Of a DNA stretch of 64,000 nt, positions 1 to 8,872 are shown one piece after another; position 1 is the stretch's first letter, and each line of letters opens with the position of its first letter. A model generated the notes under the pieces. The model searched no databases and was not told the DNA's origin. It saw only the letters and a list, made by a program, of their open reading frames with translations. The stretch is taken from NCBI RefSeq assembly GCF_020521235.1, contig NZ_BLAY01000014.1:18113-82112 (forward strand). Direction: 5' to 3'. The position numbers and the translations under genes are program-made. This stretch comes from Microseira wollei NIES-4236 (GTDB taxonomy: Bacteria > Cyanobacteriota > Cyanobacteriia > Cyanobacteriales > Aerosakkonemataceae).

Positions 1-678
1 CACCATCGAAATTTCCCACTGACGCCATAAAGCTGTTTCTAAATCCGCAGAAATAGGCGGGCGCAAGGCAATTATCCGATCGGGTGTAAATCCGGCTGCT
101 AATGCTGCTTCTATTGACACCAAAGATGGTAAAATACGCGCAAATAAAGTCGCTTTTTCTTGCCAAGAACGAAACAGGGGTAAGTATTTATAACCGACAG
201 TTAATAACACTCGCTGTTTTTCTAAATAATTGCCAGTAACAAGCGTCTCGCAGCTATCTAATTGAATGGTAATTGGTAATTGGTAATGGGTAATTGGTAA
301 TTGGGGATCAAGTATTTCTTCTCCCCGCGTCGCCGCGTCAGAGCTTCCCCGCGTCTCCCTCTCCAAACAAGGACGTTCGTAGCGCAAATAGGGGATATTA
401 AACTGGGTGCAGGCGGCGATCGCACATCGCGACACTTCCACCGCATAGGGGTGGGAGGCATCCAAAACTGCGACGATATTATGTTCTTGGAAGAACATTT
501 TCAAATCGGAAAGTGAAAGACGCCCTACCCAGACTCGCAGCAGGGGGGAGTTTGGATAGAGGGCGCGGGCGGCTTCTGTCGTGACAGTAATCGTGCAGGG
601 TAAAGCCGCAGATGCGATTGCATCTGCGAGTTGAACGCTTTCTGTCGTACCACCGATGAGCCAGATGCGATCGCTCAG
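1..678 (-). CDS. cobK: precorrin-6A/cobalt-precorrin-6A reductase (3' end cut by window)
   Basis: Reduces the precorrin-6A macrocycle in cobalamin synthesis, using NAD(P)H. My translation of the minus strand gives 226 residues before the window edge. The N-terminus has the family nucleotide-binding signature (WLIGGTTES, then LADAIA), followed by the DASHPYA motif and the conserved tail RVLLTVGYK...LFARILPS. No ATG, GTG or TTG lies between the in-frame upstream stop and the conserved N-terminus. The best start is a CTG at 678-676, 8 nt after GAAGGG, so initiation is unusual. About 25 residues in the middle (roughly 235-340 of the window) come from an in-frame insertion of a GACGCGGGGA block plus TTACCAA-type heptamers. 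The upstream 63-aa gene ends 4 bp away, which suggests one transcript. Confidence 0.85.
   Translation of the reverse strand, partial: MSDRIWLIGGTTESVQLADAIASAALPCTITVTTEAARALYPNSPLLRVWVGRLSLSDLKMFFQEHNIVAVLDASHPYAVEVSRCAIAACTQFNIPYLRYERPCLERETRGSSDAATRGEEILDPQLPITHYQLPITIQLDSCETLVTGNYLEKQRVLLTVGYKYLPLFRSWQEKATLFARILPSLVSIEAALAAGFTPDRIIALRPPISADLETALWRQWEISMV
235..345. repeat. dispersed heptamer repeat inserted in frame inside cobK
   Basis: A run of TTACCAA/GGTAATT heptamers preceded by a GACGCGGGGA-type block lies inside the cobK reading frame. Both motifs are otherwise intergenic in this window (3973-4062, 46364-46415, 51540-51580). The frame stays open across it and adds a low-complexity peptide (DPQLPITHYQLPITIQ) between two conserved blocks of the enzyme. 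Confidence 0.75.
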
Positions 679-682
679 ATAC

Positions 683-874
683 CTAACCCTTCAGCGCTTT
701 GGTAAAGTTCTGGCGATAGGATTTATTGGCGACGAGTAGAACGGGCCACAACAGGGACAAAACCAGCCGATTCGGTAAACTGCGGCTAAAATTAGTGCGT
801 TGGAACCCTTTCCAAAACTTCCACACGCCACCCGCGTAAACGATTAATAAAACGAAGATAATTAGCTTACCCAT
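683..874 (-). CDS. small conserved membrane protein, function unknown
   Basis: This 63-residue protein has a hydrophobic N-terminus (about residues 3-19), probably one membrane span, and a second moderately hydrophobic stretch around residues 36-50. The C-terminus is basic. It lies directly upstream of cobK with a 4-bp gap, and its last codons carry the Shine-Dalgarno-like GAAGGG of cobK, so the two are probably co-transcribed and may be translationally coupled. I do not recognise a named domain. A membrane-associated helper of the neighbouring cobalamin gene is possible but is only inference from position. Confidence 0.6.
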   Translation of the reverse strand: MGKLIIFVLLIVYAGGVWKFWKGFQRTNFSRSLPNRLVLSLLWPVLLVANKSYRQNFTKALKG

Positions 875-1443
875 TGAACAACTCCGAGGAATTGACCCGA
901 TTTAGATTAAAGTATCTATTGATTCTTACACCACTGCCAGAGGGGTTTCCAGTTACGGTCGCCCAATTTATGGCAGCCTATATCTAGGTTAGCGAACAAA
1001 GCGCTGCGCCAGCTTGCGGTGCGATCTCGGATACCAAGACAGGACTTACGCGCATATTCCAGGTTTCTATCTGCGAAGAAACTTTGGTGATGGCCTCGTC
1101 GTGGGTAAGTCCTGAAGATTGTATTATGGTTCAAACATAGAAATTTTTCTAAACAATGACGGGGTTTCCTATAGTGGGCGCGGGGCAAAAGCATCCCCTA
1201 CCTCTAGGGGATGAACAGTTCCCGCGCCGTTTATTAAATTTCAGGAACGTAGGAGACTAAAAGTAGAGTAGGTGCGGCAAGTGCGGAATTTACGCCTGTG
1301 GACAAGAAGATGCCGTCATCCTTGGTTGAAGCAGGAAGCTTTCCGTCAATTTAAGCGAAATGCTTGATTTGAGTAAGTTTTGTGCTGCACCGAACGCAAA
1401 ATATTCGCAACGAGCGTTGAGTATAAACCCCGAAGGAGGACTT
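875..1443. other. intergenic region with one inverted-repeat element and the leader of the nucleotidyltransferase gene
   Basis: No gene is convincing here. An inverted-repeat element with ends ACAGGACTTACGC and GGTAAGTCCTG occupies 1039-1114. The last 14 bp before the next gene carry a strong ribosome-binding site (GAAGGAGG). An open frame runs upstream of that start but lacks family conservation. Confidence 0.6.
1039..1114. repeat. family A short inverted-repeat element (ACAGGACTTACGC ends)
   Basis: About 76 bp bounded by ACAGGACTTACGC and its complement TAAGTCCTG. The same ends recur at 4731/4957, 11776-11876, 19200-19354, 20952-21029 and 49664-49737. No coding capacity, so this is a MITE-like sequence. 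Confidence 0.6.
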
Positions 1444-3972
1444 ATGCGAGCAGTGCTGATGGCTGGCGGTTCGGGAACGAGGCTGAGACCGCTGACTTGC
1501 GATCTTCCCAAACCAATGGTACCGATCCTAAATAGACCGATTGCAGAACATATTATCAATCTGCTCAAACGGCATCGCATCACCGAAGTAATTGCCACTT
1601 TGCATTACCTACCAGACGTCATGCGCGACTACTTTTCTGACGGTAGCGACTTTGGCGTGCAAATGACCTATGCGGTGGAAGAAGACCAACCGTTAGGGAC
1701 GGCAGGTTGCGTCAAAAATATTGCCGACCTGCTCGATTCTACCTTCCTGGTGATCAGCGGCGACAGCATTACCGACTTTGACTTAAACGCAGCGATTGAA
1801 TTTCATCAGAAAAAGCAATCAAAAGCTACGCTAATACTAACCCGCGTGCCAAATCCGATTGAATTTGGCGTTGTGATTACGGATACCCAAGGGCGGATTC
1901 GCCGCTTTTTAGAAAAGCCTTCAACTAGCGAAATTTTTTCAGATACGGTCAACACGGGGACTTACATCCTAGAACCGGAAGTGCTGGACTATCTCCCCGC
2001 CATGACCGAATGCGACTTTTCTAAAGATCTGTTCCCCTTGCTGCTGGACAAAGGGGAACCGATGTACGGATATATCGCCAGCGGTTACTGGTGCGATGTC
2101 GGACACCTGGAAGCTTACCGGGAAGCGCAGTACGATGCGCTGCACCGCAAAGTAAAACTCGATTTTGCCTACCTTGAGCGATCGCCTGGGATCTGGATCG
2201 GTCAAAACACCTATATCGACCCCAACGCTCACATCGAAGCACCTGTAATTATCGGCGATAACTGCCGCATCGGGCCGAGAGCGATCGTGGAAGCGGGTAC
2301 GGTGATCGGCGATAACGTCACCATCGGCGCCGATGCCAACCTGAAGCGCCCGATTGTCTGGAACGGCGCGATTATCGGCGAAGAAGCCCACCTGCGCGCT
2401 TGCACCATCGGTCGCGGGGCGCGGGTAGACCGGCGCGCCAACGTTTTGGAAGGCGCAGTTGTCGGTTCGCTTTCCAGCGTAGGAGAAGAAGCCAACGTCG
2501 CCCCCAACGTGCGCGTCTGGCCCAGCAAGCAAATTGAATCCGGGGCAACGTTAAATATTAACCTGATTTGGGGTCAAACGGCTCAACGCAACTTGTTCGG
2601 TCAGCGGGGTGTATCTGGGTTAGCCAATATCGATATTACGCCGGAATTCGCCGTTAAACTGGGCGCGGCTTACGGATCGACCCTCAAACCCGGTGCCACG
2701 GTGGCGATTTCCCGCGACCAGCGCGGCATTTCCCGCATGGTCAGTCGCTCTTTAATTGCCGGGTTAATGTCCGTCGGCGTCCACATCCAAAACCTAGAAG
2801 CAACAGCCATCCCGATTACCCGCGCGGTTATTCCCACGTTAAACGTAGCCGGTGGCATTCACCTGCGCTTGCATCCAGACCGCGCCGACCATATTTTGAT
2901 TGAATTTGTGGACTCGAAGGGCATCAATATTTCCAAAAGCCAAGAGAAAAAGATTGAAAGCGCTTATTTCAAAGAAGATTTGCGGCGAGCGCAAATTCAC
3001 GAAATCGGTAACATGGCTTATCCTTCCCAAGTCATGGATACTTACAGCACCAAGTTTGAGCAGCACCTCAACGTGGAGGCAATTCGCCACAGCAATTCTA
3101 AAGTGGTGATCGACTACGTTTACGCGGTTTCCGGCGCCATCCTGCCCCAACTGCTGGCAAAATTTGGCTGCGATGCGGTGGTTCTGAATGCGAGTTTGAA
3201 TCAAACCGCCCTCGCCGGACCAGATCGGGAAACCTTGCTCGTGCAATTGGGTCACGTGGTGGAAGCGCTGAAGGCATCTTTTGGGGTGCAAGTATCCGCC
3301 AACGGGGAACAGATGATTTTAGTCGATGACACGGGAATGTCGATTCGGGGAGAAATGCTCACCGCGTTGATGGTCGAGACGATGTTAACCAGTCACCCGC
3401 GCGGCACCGTTGTCGTCCCGATCCATGCTTCCTCGGCGGTGGAACAAATTGCCCGCCGCCACGATGGTAAAGTGATTCGCACCAAAGCTAACCCGACGGC
3501 TTTGATGGAAGCTTCCCAAACCTATCCCAATGTAGTATTGGGCGGTTCGGGAGAAATGGGCTTTATTTTCCCCCAACTGCACCCCGGTTTCGATGCCATG
3601 TTCTGCATTGCTAAATTGATTGAAATGCTGACAATTCAAGAGCGGCGCTTCAGTCAAATTCGCACCGAACTTCCCCGGGTTTACCACAAAACTGGCACGG
3701 TTCGCTGCCCTTGGACCGTTAAAGGAGCTTTAATGCGTCACCTGGTAGAAACGCACCCGGCAGATAATTTGGAACTCGTAGATGGCGTTAAAATTTGTAA
3801 CTATCCTCACCATGACAACTGGGTGTTAGTTTTACCCGATGCAGGCGAACCGTTGGTGCATATTTTCGCTAACAGTAATGACCGGCAATGGGTGGATGAA
3901 ACTTTGCGGGAATATCGCACGCGAGTTCAAGGGTTTATTGATGCCGAACAGGGCTTGGAAGAAATAAAATAG
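1444..3972 (+). CDS. nucleotidyltransferase / left-handed beta-helix / phosphomannomutase-like fusion (mannose-1-phosphate guanylyltransferase type)
   Basis: The 842-residue protein starts at the ATG that follows GAAGGAGG, not at the open ATG 84 bp upstream. Residues 1-230 are a sugar-nucleotide transferase, with the [10 protein letters not shown] pyrophosphorylase loop at 9-18 and a KPM motif. Residues about 257-365 hold hexapeptide repeats of a left-handed beta-helix (IIGDN, TIGAD, TIGRG). Residues about 383-835 resemble a phosphohexomutase, including the [26 protein letters not shown] block, shortened here. The usual serine loop (TASHNP) is replaced by sequence around LHPDR, and the DGDGDR-type metal loop is degenerate, so the mutase half may not catalyse. 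It likely makes GDP-mannose or a related NDP-sugar for polysaccharide or glycan synthesis. Confidence 0.85.
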   Translation: MRAVLMAGGSGTRLRPLTCDLPKPMVPILNRPIAEHIINLLKRHRITEVIATLHYLPDVMRDYFSDGSDFGVQMTYAVEEDQPLGTAGCVKNIADLLDSTFLVISGDSITDFDLNAAIEFHQKKQSKATLILTRVPNPIEFGVVITDTQGRIRRFLEKPSTSEIFSDTVNTGTYILEPEVLDYLPAMTECDFSKDLFPLLLDKGEPMYGYIASGYWCDVGHLEAYREAQYDALHRKVKLDFAYLERSPGIWIGQNTYIDPNAHIEAPVIIGDNCRIGPRAIVEAGTVIGDNVTIGADANLKRPIVWNGAIIGEEAHLRACTIGRGARVDRRANVLEGAVVGSLSSVGEEANVAPNVRVWPSKQIESGATLNINLIWGQTAQRNLFGQRGVSGLANIDITPEFAVKLGAAYGSTLKPGATVAISRDQRGISRMVSRSLIAGLMSVGVHIQNLEATAIPITRAVIPTLNVAGGIHLRLHPDRADHILIEFVDSKGINISKSQEKKIESAYFKEDLRRAQIHEIGNMAYPSQVMDTYSTKFEQHLNVEAIRHSNSKVVIDYVYAVSGAILPQLLAKFGCDAVVLNASLNQTALAGPDRETLLVQLGHVVEALKASFGVQVSANGEQMILVDDTGMSIRGEMLTALMVETMLTSHPRGTVVVPIHASSAVEQIARRHDGKVIRTKANPTALMEASQTYPNVVLGGSGEMGFIFPQLHPGFDAMFCIAKLIEMLTIQERRFSQIRTELPRVYHKTGTVRCPWTVKGALMRHLVETHPADNLELVDGVKICNYPHHDNWVLVLPDAGEPLVHIFANSNDRQWVDETLREYRTRVQGFIDAEQGLEEIK

Positions 3973-4062
3973 GTAAGGGGTAATCGGTAATGGGTAATGG
4001 GTAAAAACCAATTACCAATTACCAATTACCAATTACCAATTACCAATTACCAATTACCAATT
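3973..4062. repeat. tandem heptanucleotide repeat (TTACCAA type)
   Basis: GGTAATN units followed by about nine copies of CAATTAC fill the gap between the nucleotidyltransferase gene and ssb. The array ends 8 bp before the ssb start, so any ssb promoter would have to lie within or upstream of it. Confidence 0.85.
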
Positions 4063-4069
4063 ACACGGT

Positions 4070-4606
4070 ATGAACAGCTGCATTTTAATGGCGGAGATCG
4101 TTGACGAACCGCAACTGCGTTACACTCCTGATAACCAAGTACCCGTAGCGGAAATGGTGGTGGAGTTTCCCGGACTGCGCTCGGAAGAGCCGCCATCGAC
4201 TTTAAAGGTGGTAGGATGGGGAAATTTGGCTCAGGAAATTAAAGAACGCTGTCATCCAGGCGATCGCGTGGTGCTGGAAGGTCGTTTGAGCATGAATACC
4301 ATCGAACGCAAACCAGAAGGCTTTAAAGAAAAACGCGCCGAATTAACAGTCCAAAAGGTTCACTACCTGGAAGCAGATCGTAATTTTATCCCGGCTGAAC
4401 CTGCATCGACTCCTGCTAAAACAACTCCCGCTTACTCCAGTCCAGATTATTCTTCTCGCAGCGCAACTGCAACAGCTTCTCCCCCCAAGGTTGCTACTGT
4501 TCCACAAGTCCACGATGACGAACCAATTCCACCTGTGACAACTCCCCAATTCCCCAGTCAACCAATGCCTGTAAGCGAACCAGATGTTGATGAAATTCCC
4601 TTCTAA
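4070..4606 (+). CDS. ssb: single-stranded DNA-binding protein
   Basis: The 178-residue protein has an N-terminal OB-fold (about 1-105) with the cyanobacterial pattern MNSCILMAEI, LRYTPDNQVPVAEM and LKVVGWGNLA. A Ser/Thr/Pro-rich linker and the acidic tip DVDEIPF follow; such tips bind repair and replication partners. It coats single-stranded DNA during replication, repair and recombination. The start is the ATG just after the heptamer array and agrees with the family N-terminus. A strong intrinsic terminator lies 24 bp downstream. A 367-bp copy of the 3' part of this gene and the first bases of its terminator occurs at 6254-6620 with about eight mismatches. Confidence 0.92.
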   Translation: MNSCILMAEIVDEPQLRYTPDNQVPVAEMVVEFPGLRSEEPPSTLKVVGWGNLAQEIKERCHPGDRVVLEGRLSMNTIERKPEGFKEKRAELTVQKVHYLEADRNFIPAEPASTPAKTTPAYSSPDYSSRSATATASPPKVATVPQVHDDEPIPPVTTPQFPSQPMPVSEPDVDEIPF

Positions 4607-4630
4607 ATTAGGGGAAAAGTAAATTAAAAA

Positions 4631-4667
4631 GTAGGGGCAAAGATGGGGGTTGCCCCTACTTTTTTTT
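4631..4667 (+). terminator. rho-independent terminator of ssb
   Basis: The arms GTAGGGGCAA and TTGCCCCTAC form a 10-bp stem around AGATGGGGG and are followed by eight or nine T residues. It sits 24 bp after the ssb stop codon. Confidence 0.9.
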
Positions 4668-4730
4668 GAGCGATTCTCCCACATAAAACCAGAACTTATA
4701 TCGTTTCCGGTTAAAGCTAAATTATTAAAT

Positions 4731-4957
4731 TCAGGACTTATATCAAATCCGGTTGCATCGGAATGATTGGCCTTTCTGGGTAATTGCTAATTGCTAATTG
4801 CTAATTGCAAGAAAAGCCCCTACAGGTCGTAATTCCGATGCCTAAGGAAACGATATTACCCATAGATCCCCCCAACCCCCAATGTCTTGGGGAAGGGGGA
4901 TCCCAAGGCATTGGGGGCTAGGGGGGATAGGCATTTGAGTGCGTGGGTAAGTCCTGA
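4731..4957. repeat. nested repeat cluster: family C element inside family A arms, plus a GC-rich inverted repeat
   Basis: Outer arms TCAGGACTTA (4731) and TAAGTCCTGA (4948-4957) enclose a family C element (4738-4857) and a long imperfect inverted repeat (4866-4928, ATCCCCCCAACCCCCAATG against its complement). No gene is credible here. The arrangement suggests successive insertions of short elements. Confidence 0.6.
4738..4857 (+). repeat. family C element, copy 1 (about 120 bp)
   Basis: It begins TATCAAATCCGGTTGCATCG and ends CCTAAGGAAACGATATTA, with TAATTGC heptamers and GCAAGAAAAGCCCC inside. The reverse complement at 49980-50100 is nearly identical over the full length. The termini (TATCAAATCC / GGAAACGATA) are imperfect inverted repeats. 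Confidence 0.8.
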
Positions 4958-5112
4958 AATTGCTTGTAGCAAACAGCAAAAAACCTTCGAGTTAAGGGTT
5001 TTACTTATTGATGCCGTACTCCTACCACAGTCCTACATATTACACGCAACGATCCAAGAAATCGGGTTTCTTTGCGTAAGATGTGAGGATATGAAAGGTA
5101 AGTTTGGGCAAT

Positions 5113-5856
5113 CTAGACATAGTGGAAGTAGCTACCGCTCAGACTGAGATTCACAACCCCTTTGACAATCCCAATTAATTCATCATTTGCACTTAATCCG
5201 GCAATCGCATCATTATCGAGATAGATATTAGTATCTCCGCCAGATGTCTGTAAACCATAGTTAGTTGCCGCTCCTCTTAAATGAATTTTATCCTCCTTGA
5301 GGTTGAAGTCCATAATTAGAGCATAATCCTGAGTACCAGAACTCGCTGCATTGCCATCGTTATAGTAAACATTGTTGCTATCAGACAGAATGAATTTATC
5401 TGCCCCGTCACCCCCAATCAAAGTATCAATCTCTCCTTGTCCGGGATTACCGGAGGTACTAATTTGAGCGACAACGAAGCCATTAGTGTTACTGACAGCG
5501 ACACTATTAGTGTTAATTCCTATTAATAAGTCGTTGCCCACACCACCAACTATGTAGTCGTTACCTGTACCGCCGATCAAGATATCGTTGCCAGCACCGC
5601 CATTAAGAGTATCATTGCTAGCACCAGACTTAAACAAATCGTCTCCAGCACCGCCGTTGAAAATATTATTTTCCATCGTGCTGTTATTGAGCAAACTAAT
5701 TCTGCCCATTCGCGCCAACATGCGAGAAGAAATATTTTTCAGCTCTGGCCAAATGGTAGAGAAATTTGAATCTATGTTGCTGTTAGAACCAAGTGCGTTC
5801 ACGTTTTTGCTCCTTGAAATTGACTGCAGATGACTTTGCCGCTCTGCCTTTTGCAT
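5113..5856 (-). CDS. RTX (hemolysin-type calcium-binding) repeat protein
   Basis: The 247-residue protein carries glycine/aspartate nonapeptide repeats at residues about 67-113 (GGAGDDLF, GGAGNDILI, GGTGNDYIV, GGVGNDLLI). A later GGDGADKFIL and a DFNLKEDKIHLRG segment are typical of the C-terminus of type I-secreted RTX proteins. Such repeats form calcium-binding beta-rolls, and export would need an ABC/MFP/TolC system not seen in this window. There is no enzymatic domain, so it may be a surface or structural protein. The N-terminal 60 residues are not recognised. It stands alone between repeat clusters, on the strand opposite ssb and its duplicate. Confidence 0.8.
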   Translation of the reverse strand: MQKAERQSHLQSISRSKNVNALGSNSNIDSNFSTIWPELKNISSRMLARMGRISLLNNSTMENNIFNGGAGDDLFKSGASNDTLNGGAGNDILIGGTGNDYIVGGVGNDLLIGINTNSVAVSNTNGFVVAQISTSGNPGQGEIDTLIGGDGADKFILSDSNNVYYNDGNAASSGTQDYALIMDFNLKEDKIHLRGAATNYGLQTSGGDTNIYLDNDAIAGLSANDELIGIVKGVVNLSLSGSYFHYV

Positions 5857-6253
5857 CAGGTTTTACATTCCTGTTTCTGATGCTCAGTAGTTCGACAATC
5901 AACAGAGTTTCATAAAGCCATGAAAAGCTAATTCCACTTAGCTTTGTTGCCAAGTTGGCAACCTTTATAAAACTTTACATAATCAACACCCCTGGGATAT
6001 GTTCAGGGTATTTTTGTGCGATATGTTACTTTTTCTCATAGTTGAACAAGGTGCGGCGCTTGATTTATTTTATACCTGCGTAAGATGAACATTAGACCGT
6101 TTTCCCATGAATGGGAAACACTTGGGGCTGCGCGGGTTTACTTCAAATGTTTTTTTTTCCCAAAGCTTATTGGTAAAACCCGCCCCTACAATCCGTACAT
6201 GTTGATGTGTAGCATTATCAAGGGAAATAGGTATTACTTAACCAGCGCTAATT
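5857..6253. other. non-coding gap upstream of the RTX gene and the ssb duplicate
   Basis: AT-rich sequence with no convincing gene. An open frame from 6085 runs into the duplicated ssb segment at 6254, but its first 57 codons have no family features and probably arose by chance fusion. The stretch should include the RTX promoter on the minus strand. Confidence 0.5.
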
Positions 6254-6588
6254 TGCTGGAAGGTCGTTTGAGCATGAATACCATAGAACGCAAACCAGAA
6301 GGCTTTAAAGAAAAACGCGCCGAATTAACATTCCAAAAGGTTCACTACCTGGAAGCAGATCGTAATTTTATCCCGGCTGAACCTGCATCGACTCCTGCTA
6401 AAACAACTCCCGCTTACTCGGGTCCAGATTATTCTTCTCCCAGCGCAACTGCAACAGCTTCTCCCCCCAAGGTTGCTACTGTTCCACAAGTCCACGATGA
6501 CGAACCAATTCCACCTGTGACAACTCCCCAATTCCCCAGTCAACCAATGCCTGTAAGCGAACCCGATGTGGATGATATTCCCTTCTAA
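6254..6588 (+). pseudogene. 5'-truncated duplicate of ssb
   Basis: Positions 6254-6620 match 4272-4638 without indels and with about eight substitutions in 367 bp. The copy keeps the last third of the OB-fold (from LEGRLSMNT), the linker and an acidic tip (DVDDIPF), but lacks the first 67 residues and so cannot form a DNA-binding OB-fold. An upstream frame beginning at 6085 is open into it and would give a 167-residue chimera with an unrelated N-terminus. Whether that is expressed is unknown. The original terminator is replaced after GTAGGGGC by a weaker stem (CGCA-AATG-TGCG) with T residues. Confidence 0.8.
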
Positions 6589-6620
6589 ATTAGGGGAAAA
6601 GTAAATTAAAAAGTAGGGGC

Positions 6621-6965
6621 GCGCAAATGTGCGTCTCTAGTTTTTTTGGCTCGATAAACCCGGTTTTTGAGTAGATATATCGTCACTTTCTTCCGGATTT
6701 TTCCCAGACACCGGGTTTCTTTGCGGCCAAAGGAGGAAAACAATATTGAGGAAATGCTTTCTCTCACGCCAAGCAATAAACTTAAGCCATGAACAAATTA
6801 AATTTGTACGAGCAACGCTAAAGGCGGTGGTGCTACCCACAAGCAAAGACTTGAGCGCAATCGGATTAACCTCTGCAACGGGCGGGTAGTCGTTTACAAA
6901 AATTATAAAAGTTAGCAATAAAATAATAAAATGAATTAAACTGAATTGTCACGTAGGTGTTTTTT
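6621..6965. other. intergenic region upstream of the catalase-fold gene
   Basis: It contains two facing copies of the ACCCGGTTT motif (about 6658 and 6711) and an AT-rich stretch before the next gene. A 93-residue minus-strand frame (6637-6918) crosses the repeats and looks spurious. Confidence 0.5.
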
Positions 6966-8153
6966 ATGGACAAGCAGTTATTTACAGAATATCCCGAACA
7001 GGATGAACGCAAATATTACGATCTCCTGATCGAGCAAGTCAAGAAGCGCATGGATAATCTTTACAAGGACTCGGATCGGGCGCTGCGAGATACCCACACC
7101 AAAACCCATGCTGGCGTTAAAGCAAATCTGGAAATCTTTGACATCGATGAGGATGGGATTAAACAAGAATTGAGCAAAAGCACCTCACTGACGGCTTCCC
7201 AGCTCAATGGCATTTCTATTAAACAAGGTTTGCTCGCCAAACCCAAACAATATCCGGTTTGGCTGCGATTTGCCAACGGGCGCACCAAGGTGGAAAACGA
7301 TTATGTTTCAGATACGCGCTCAATGGCGGTAAAAGTGATGGGAGTGGAAGGGGAAAGACTGACGCAAAGCCATGAGTCGAACACCCAAGACTTCATTGTG
7401 CAAAATGCTGAAATCTTTTTTATCAAAACCATTAAAAACTACTACGGCTTTTTTAGCGCGATCGCAAACTGGGAACCCTCAGCACTTTTGTGGCTGCTGG
7501 TACATCCCAAGCAGTTCTCAGCCCTGAAAGCAATTACCAGCCGAAATCCCAAGAGTTTGCTCGCAGAACGATATTGGAGTGGTTCAGCATCTGCATTGGG
7601 ACTCAATCCTAATTTTGATGCATCGCAACCCGGTGTGGTTCCGGTTGCATATCCGGCTGTGGTTAAATATGCGTTTACTCCAGTTGCAAGTATTGCACCC
7701 CACTCGCCACTTGCTATTGAGTCTAGACCAGAAAGCGATCGCATGCGCGCCAAAGCGATCGCAAAAAGTGGCACTCAACCAGATAATTATTACCGGGACG
7801 AGCTAATCGCAGCTTTAGCAAAACCAGATGCTTGCTACTGTTGGGATTTTGGCATCCAGTTCCAAACCAACCCCACCATGTCCATCGACGATGCTACGAT
7901 TGTCTGGCAGGAAAGCGAATCACCCTTCTTCACAGTCGGTCGTCTCACCGTCAAGCATCAGATAATTAATTTTGACAAACAGTTCGATTTCATAGAAAAC
8001 CTGCGGTTTTCTCCCTGGAACGGTTTAGCCGTCCATCGTCCGGTTGGTGCGCTGAATCGGTTACGCAGTTTTGTTTACCCCGTTGTCGCCTCCTATCGTC
8101 ATCAGAAACGAGGCTATGTTTACCAAGAACCAACTGGGGATGAAACTTTTTGA
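6966..8153 (+). CDS. catalase-fold heme protein (catalase-like / SrpA-type family)
   Basis: The 395-residue protein fits the heme-binding catalase-like superfamily, which includes small catalases, SrpA-type proteins and allene oxide synthase-like enzymes. Visible features are the distal histidine region THTKTHAGVKANLEI (His44 or His48), PVWLRFANGR, the SNTQDF segment where catalases carry the distal Asn, and a C-terminal block PWNGLAVHRPVGALNRLR. It is shorter than a typical monofunctional catalase (about 480 or more). The reaction could be peroxide removal or lipid hydroperoxide turnover; sequence reading cannot decide. I start at the ATG encoding MDKQLF rather than the GTG nine bases earlier. 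A decayed copy of the last codons lies at about 8465-8516. Confidence 0.75.
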   Translation: MDKQLFTEYPEQDERKYYDLLIEQVKKRMDNLYKDSDRALRDTHTKTHAGVKANLEIFDIDEDGIKQELSKSTSLTASQLNGISIKQGLLAKPKQYPVWLRFANGRTKVENDYVSDTRSMAVKVMGVEGERLTQSHESNTQDFIVQNAEIFFIKTIKNYYGFFSAIANWEPSALLWLLVHPKQFSALKAITSRNPKSLLAERYWSGSASALGLNPNFDASQPGVVPVAYPAVVKYAFTPVASIAPHSPLAIESRPESDRMRAKAIAKSGTQPDNYYRDELIAALAKPDACYCWDFGIQFQTNPTMSIDDATIVWQESESPFFTVGRLTVKHQIINFDKQFDFIENLRFSPWNGLAVHRPVGALNRLRSFVYPVVASYRHQKRGYVYQEPTGDETF

Positions 8154-8355
8154 AACAGGACTGACGCAAGTGTCACAATCAAAATATCAATAAATGTTCG
8201 TAGTAGGCACTTTAGTGCCAATCTTTAAGCGCCCAATTGTTTACTACTTACGCAAAGAAACCGGGCTTCTATGAAAAATCGTCGCTTTGAAACTACAAAT
8301 CTACGCAGAAACCCGGTTTCTGGGATCTTGAGCGGTATTTTATTGACAAAGCACT

Positions 8356-8499
8356 ATGATTCAAACTATACCCAAGTCAGTCACTTTTGACGAATTCATC
8401 GCTTGGTATCGAGACAACTCTCCCCACCGCTACGAAAAAAGATTAGCACAAAATATAACATCGATTTTGTTTACCCCGTTTCGGATCAAGAACCAATAG
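8356..8499 (+). pseudogene. Uma2-family N-terminal fragment fused to a catalase-gene tail
   Basis: The first 27 codons encode MIQTIPKSVTFDEFIAWY and NSPHRYE, the usual start of Uma2 (DUF820) PD-(D/E)XK proteins of cyanobacteria. Sequence resembling the 3' end of the preceding catalase-like gene then takes over, from TTTGTTTACCCCGTT to GACTGAAACTTTTTGA, with an internal deletion. The frame stops after 47 codons, so it is a chimeric remnant. Confidence 0.65.
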
Positions 8500-8642
8500 G
8501 GACTGAAACTTTTTGAACTTTCCTGATAGTTCTAGGTTGGGCCCGTGGTCCGAAACCCAACTTATTAGCCCACAAAAGGTTGGGTTACCCTTGGCTCAAC
8601 CCGTTGAATTGCCGATAATAAAAAACCTCATCCCATTGTTGC

Positions 8643-8706
8643 GTAGGGACACGGCATCAGAGATATCTCGGACAAACAGATAACATCAATCGTGCCGTGT
8701 CCCGGC
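8643..8706. repeat. family D element (GTAGGGACACGGCA ends)
   Basis: Left arm GTAGGGACACGGCA and right arm TGCCGTGTCCC enclose about 35 bp. Related copies are at 8810-8872, 20431-20491 and 46233-46295, and the arm is also the core of the 18348-19036 tandem array. Confidence 0.65.
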
Positions 8707-8809
8707 TTCCGATTATGGGTAATCAACCGGACATGATATTACGCAAGTTGTAGGGTGCGTTAGTGACAACGTAACGCACCAAGATCAACAATCAATCATC
8801 GGCAATCTT

Positions 8810-8872
8810 GTAGGGACACGGCAATAATAAAATTTTCGCTTGTACAGAATATTTCGGATGCCGTGTCCCTAC
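8810..8872. repeat. family D element (GTAGGGACACGGCA ends)
   Basis: GTAGGGACACGGCA faces TGCCGTGTCCCTAC across about 35 bp of AT-rich sequence, a near-perfect 14-bp terminal inverted repeat. Confidence 0.7.

Noticed and set aside
916..1194. 92-codon minus-strand open frame
   Set aside because: It runs through a family A repeat, has no ribosome site and no family-like composition.
4887..5147. 86-codon plus-strand open frame
   Set aside because: Starts in a hairpin repeat and overlaps the 3' end of the RTX gene; no conserved pattern.
6637..6918. 93-codon minus-strand open frame
   Set aside because: Crosses repeated ACCCGGTTT motifs and lacks a start signal.
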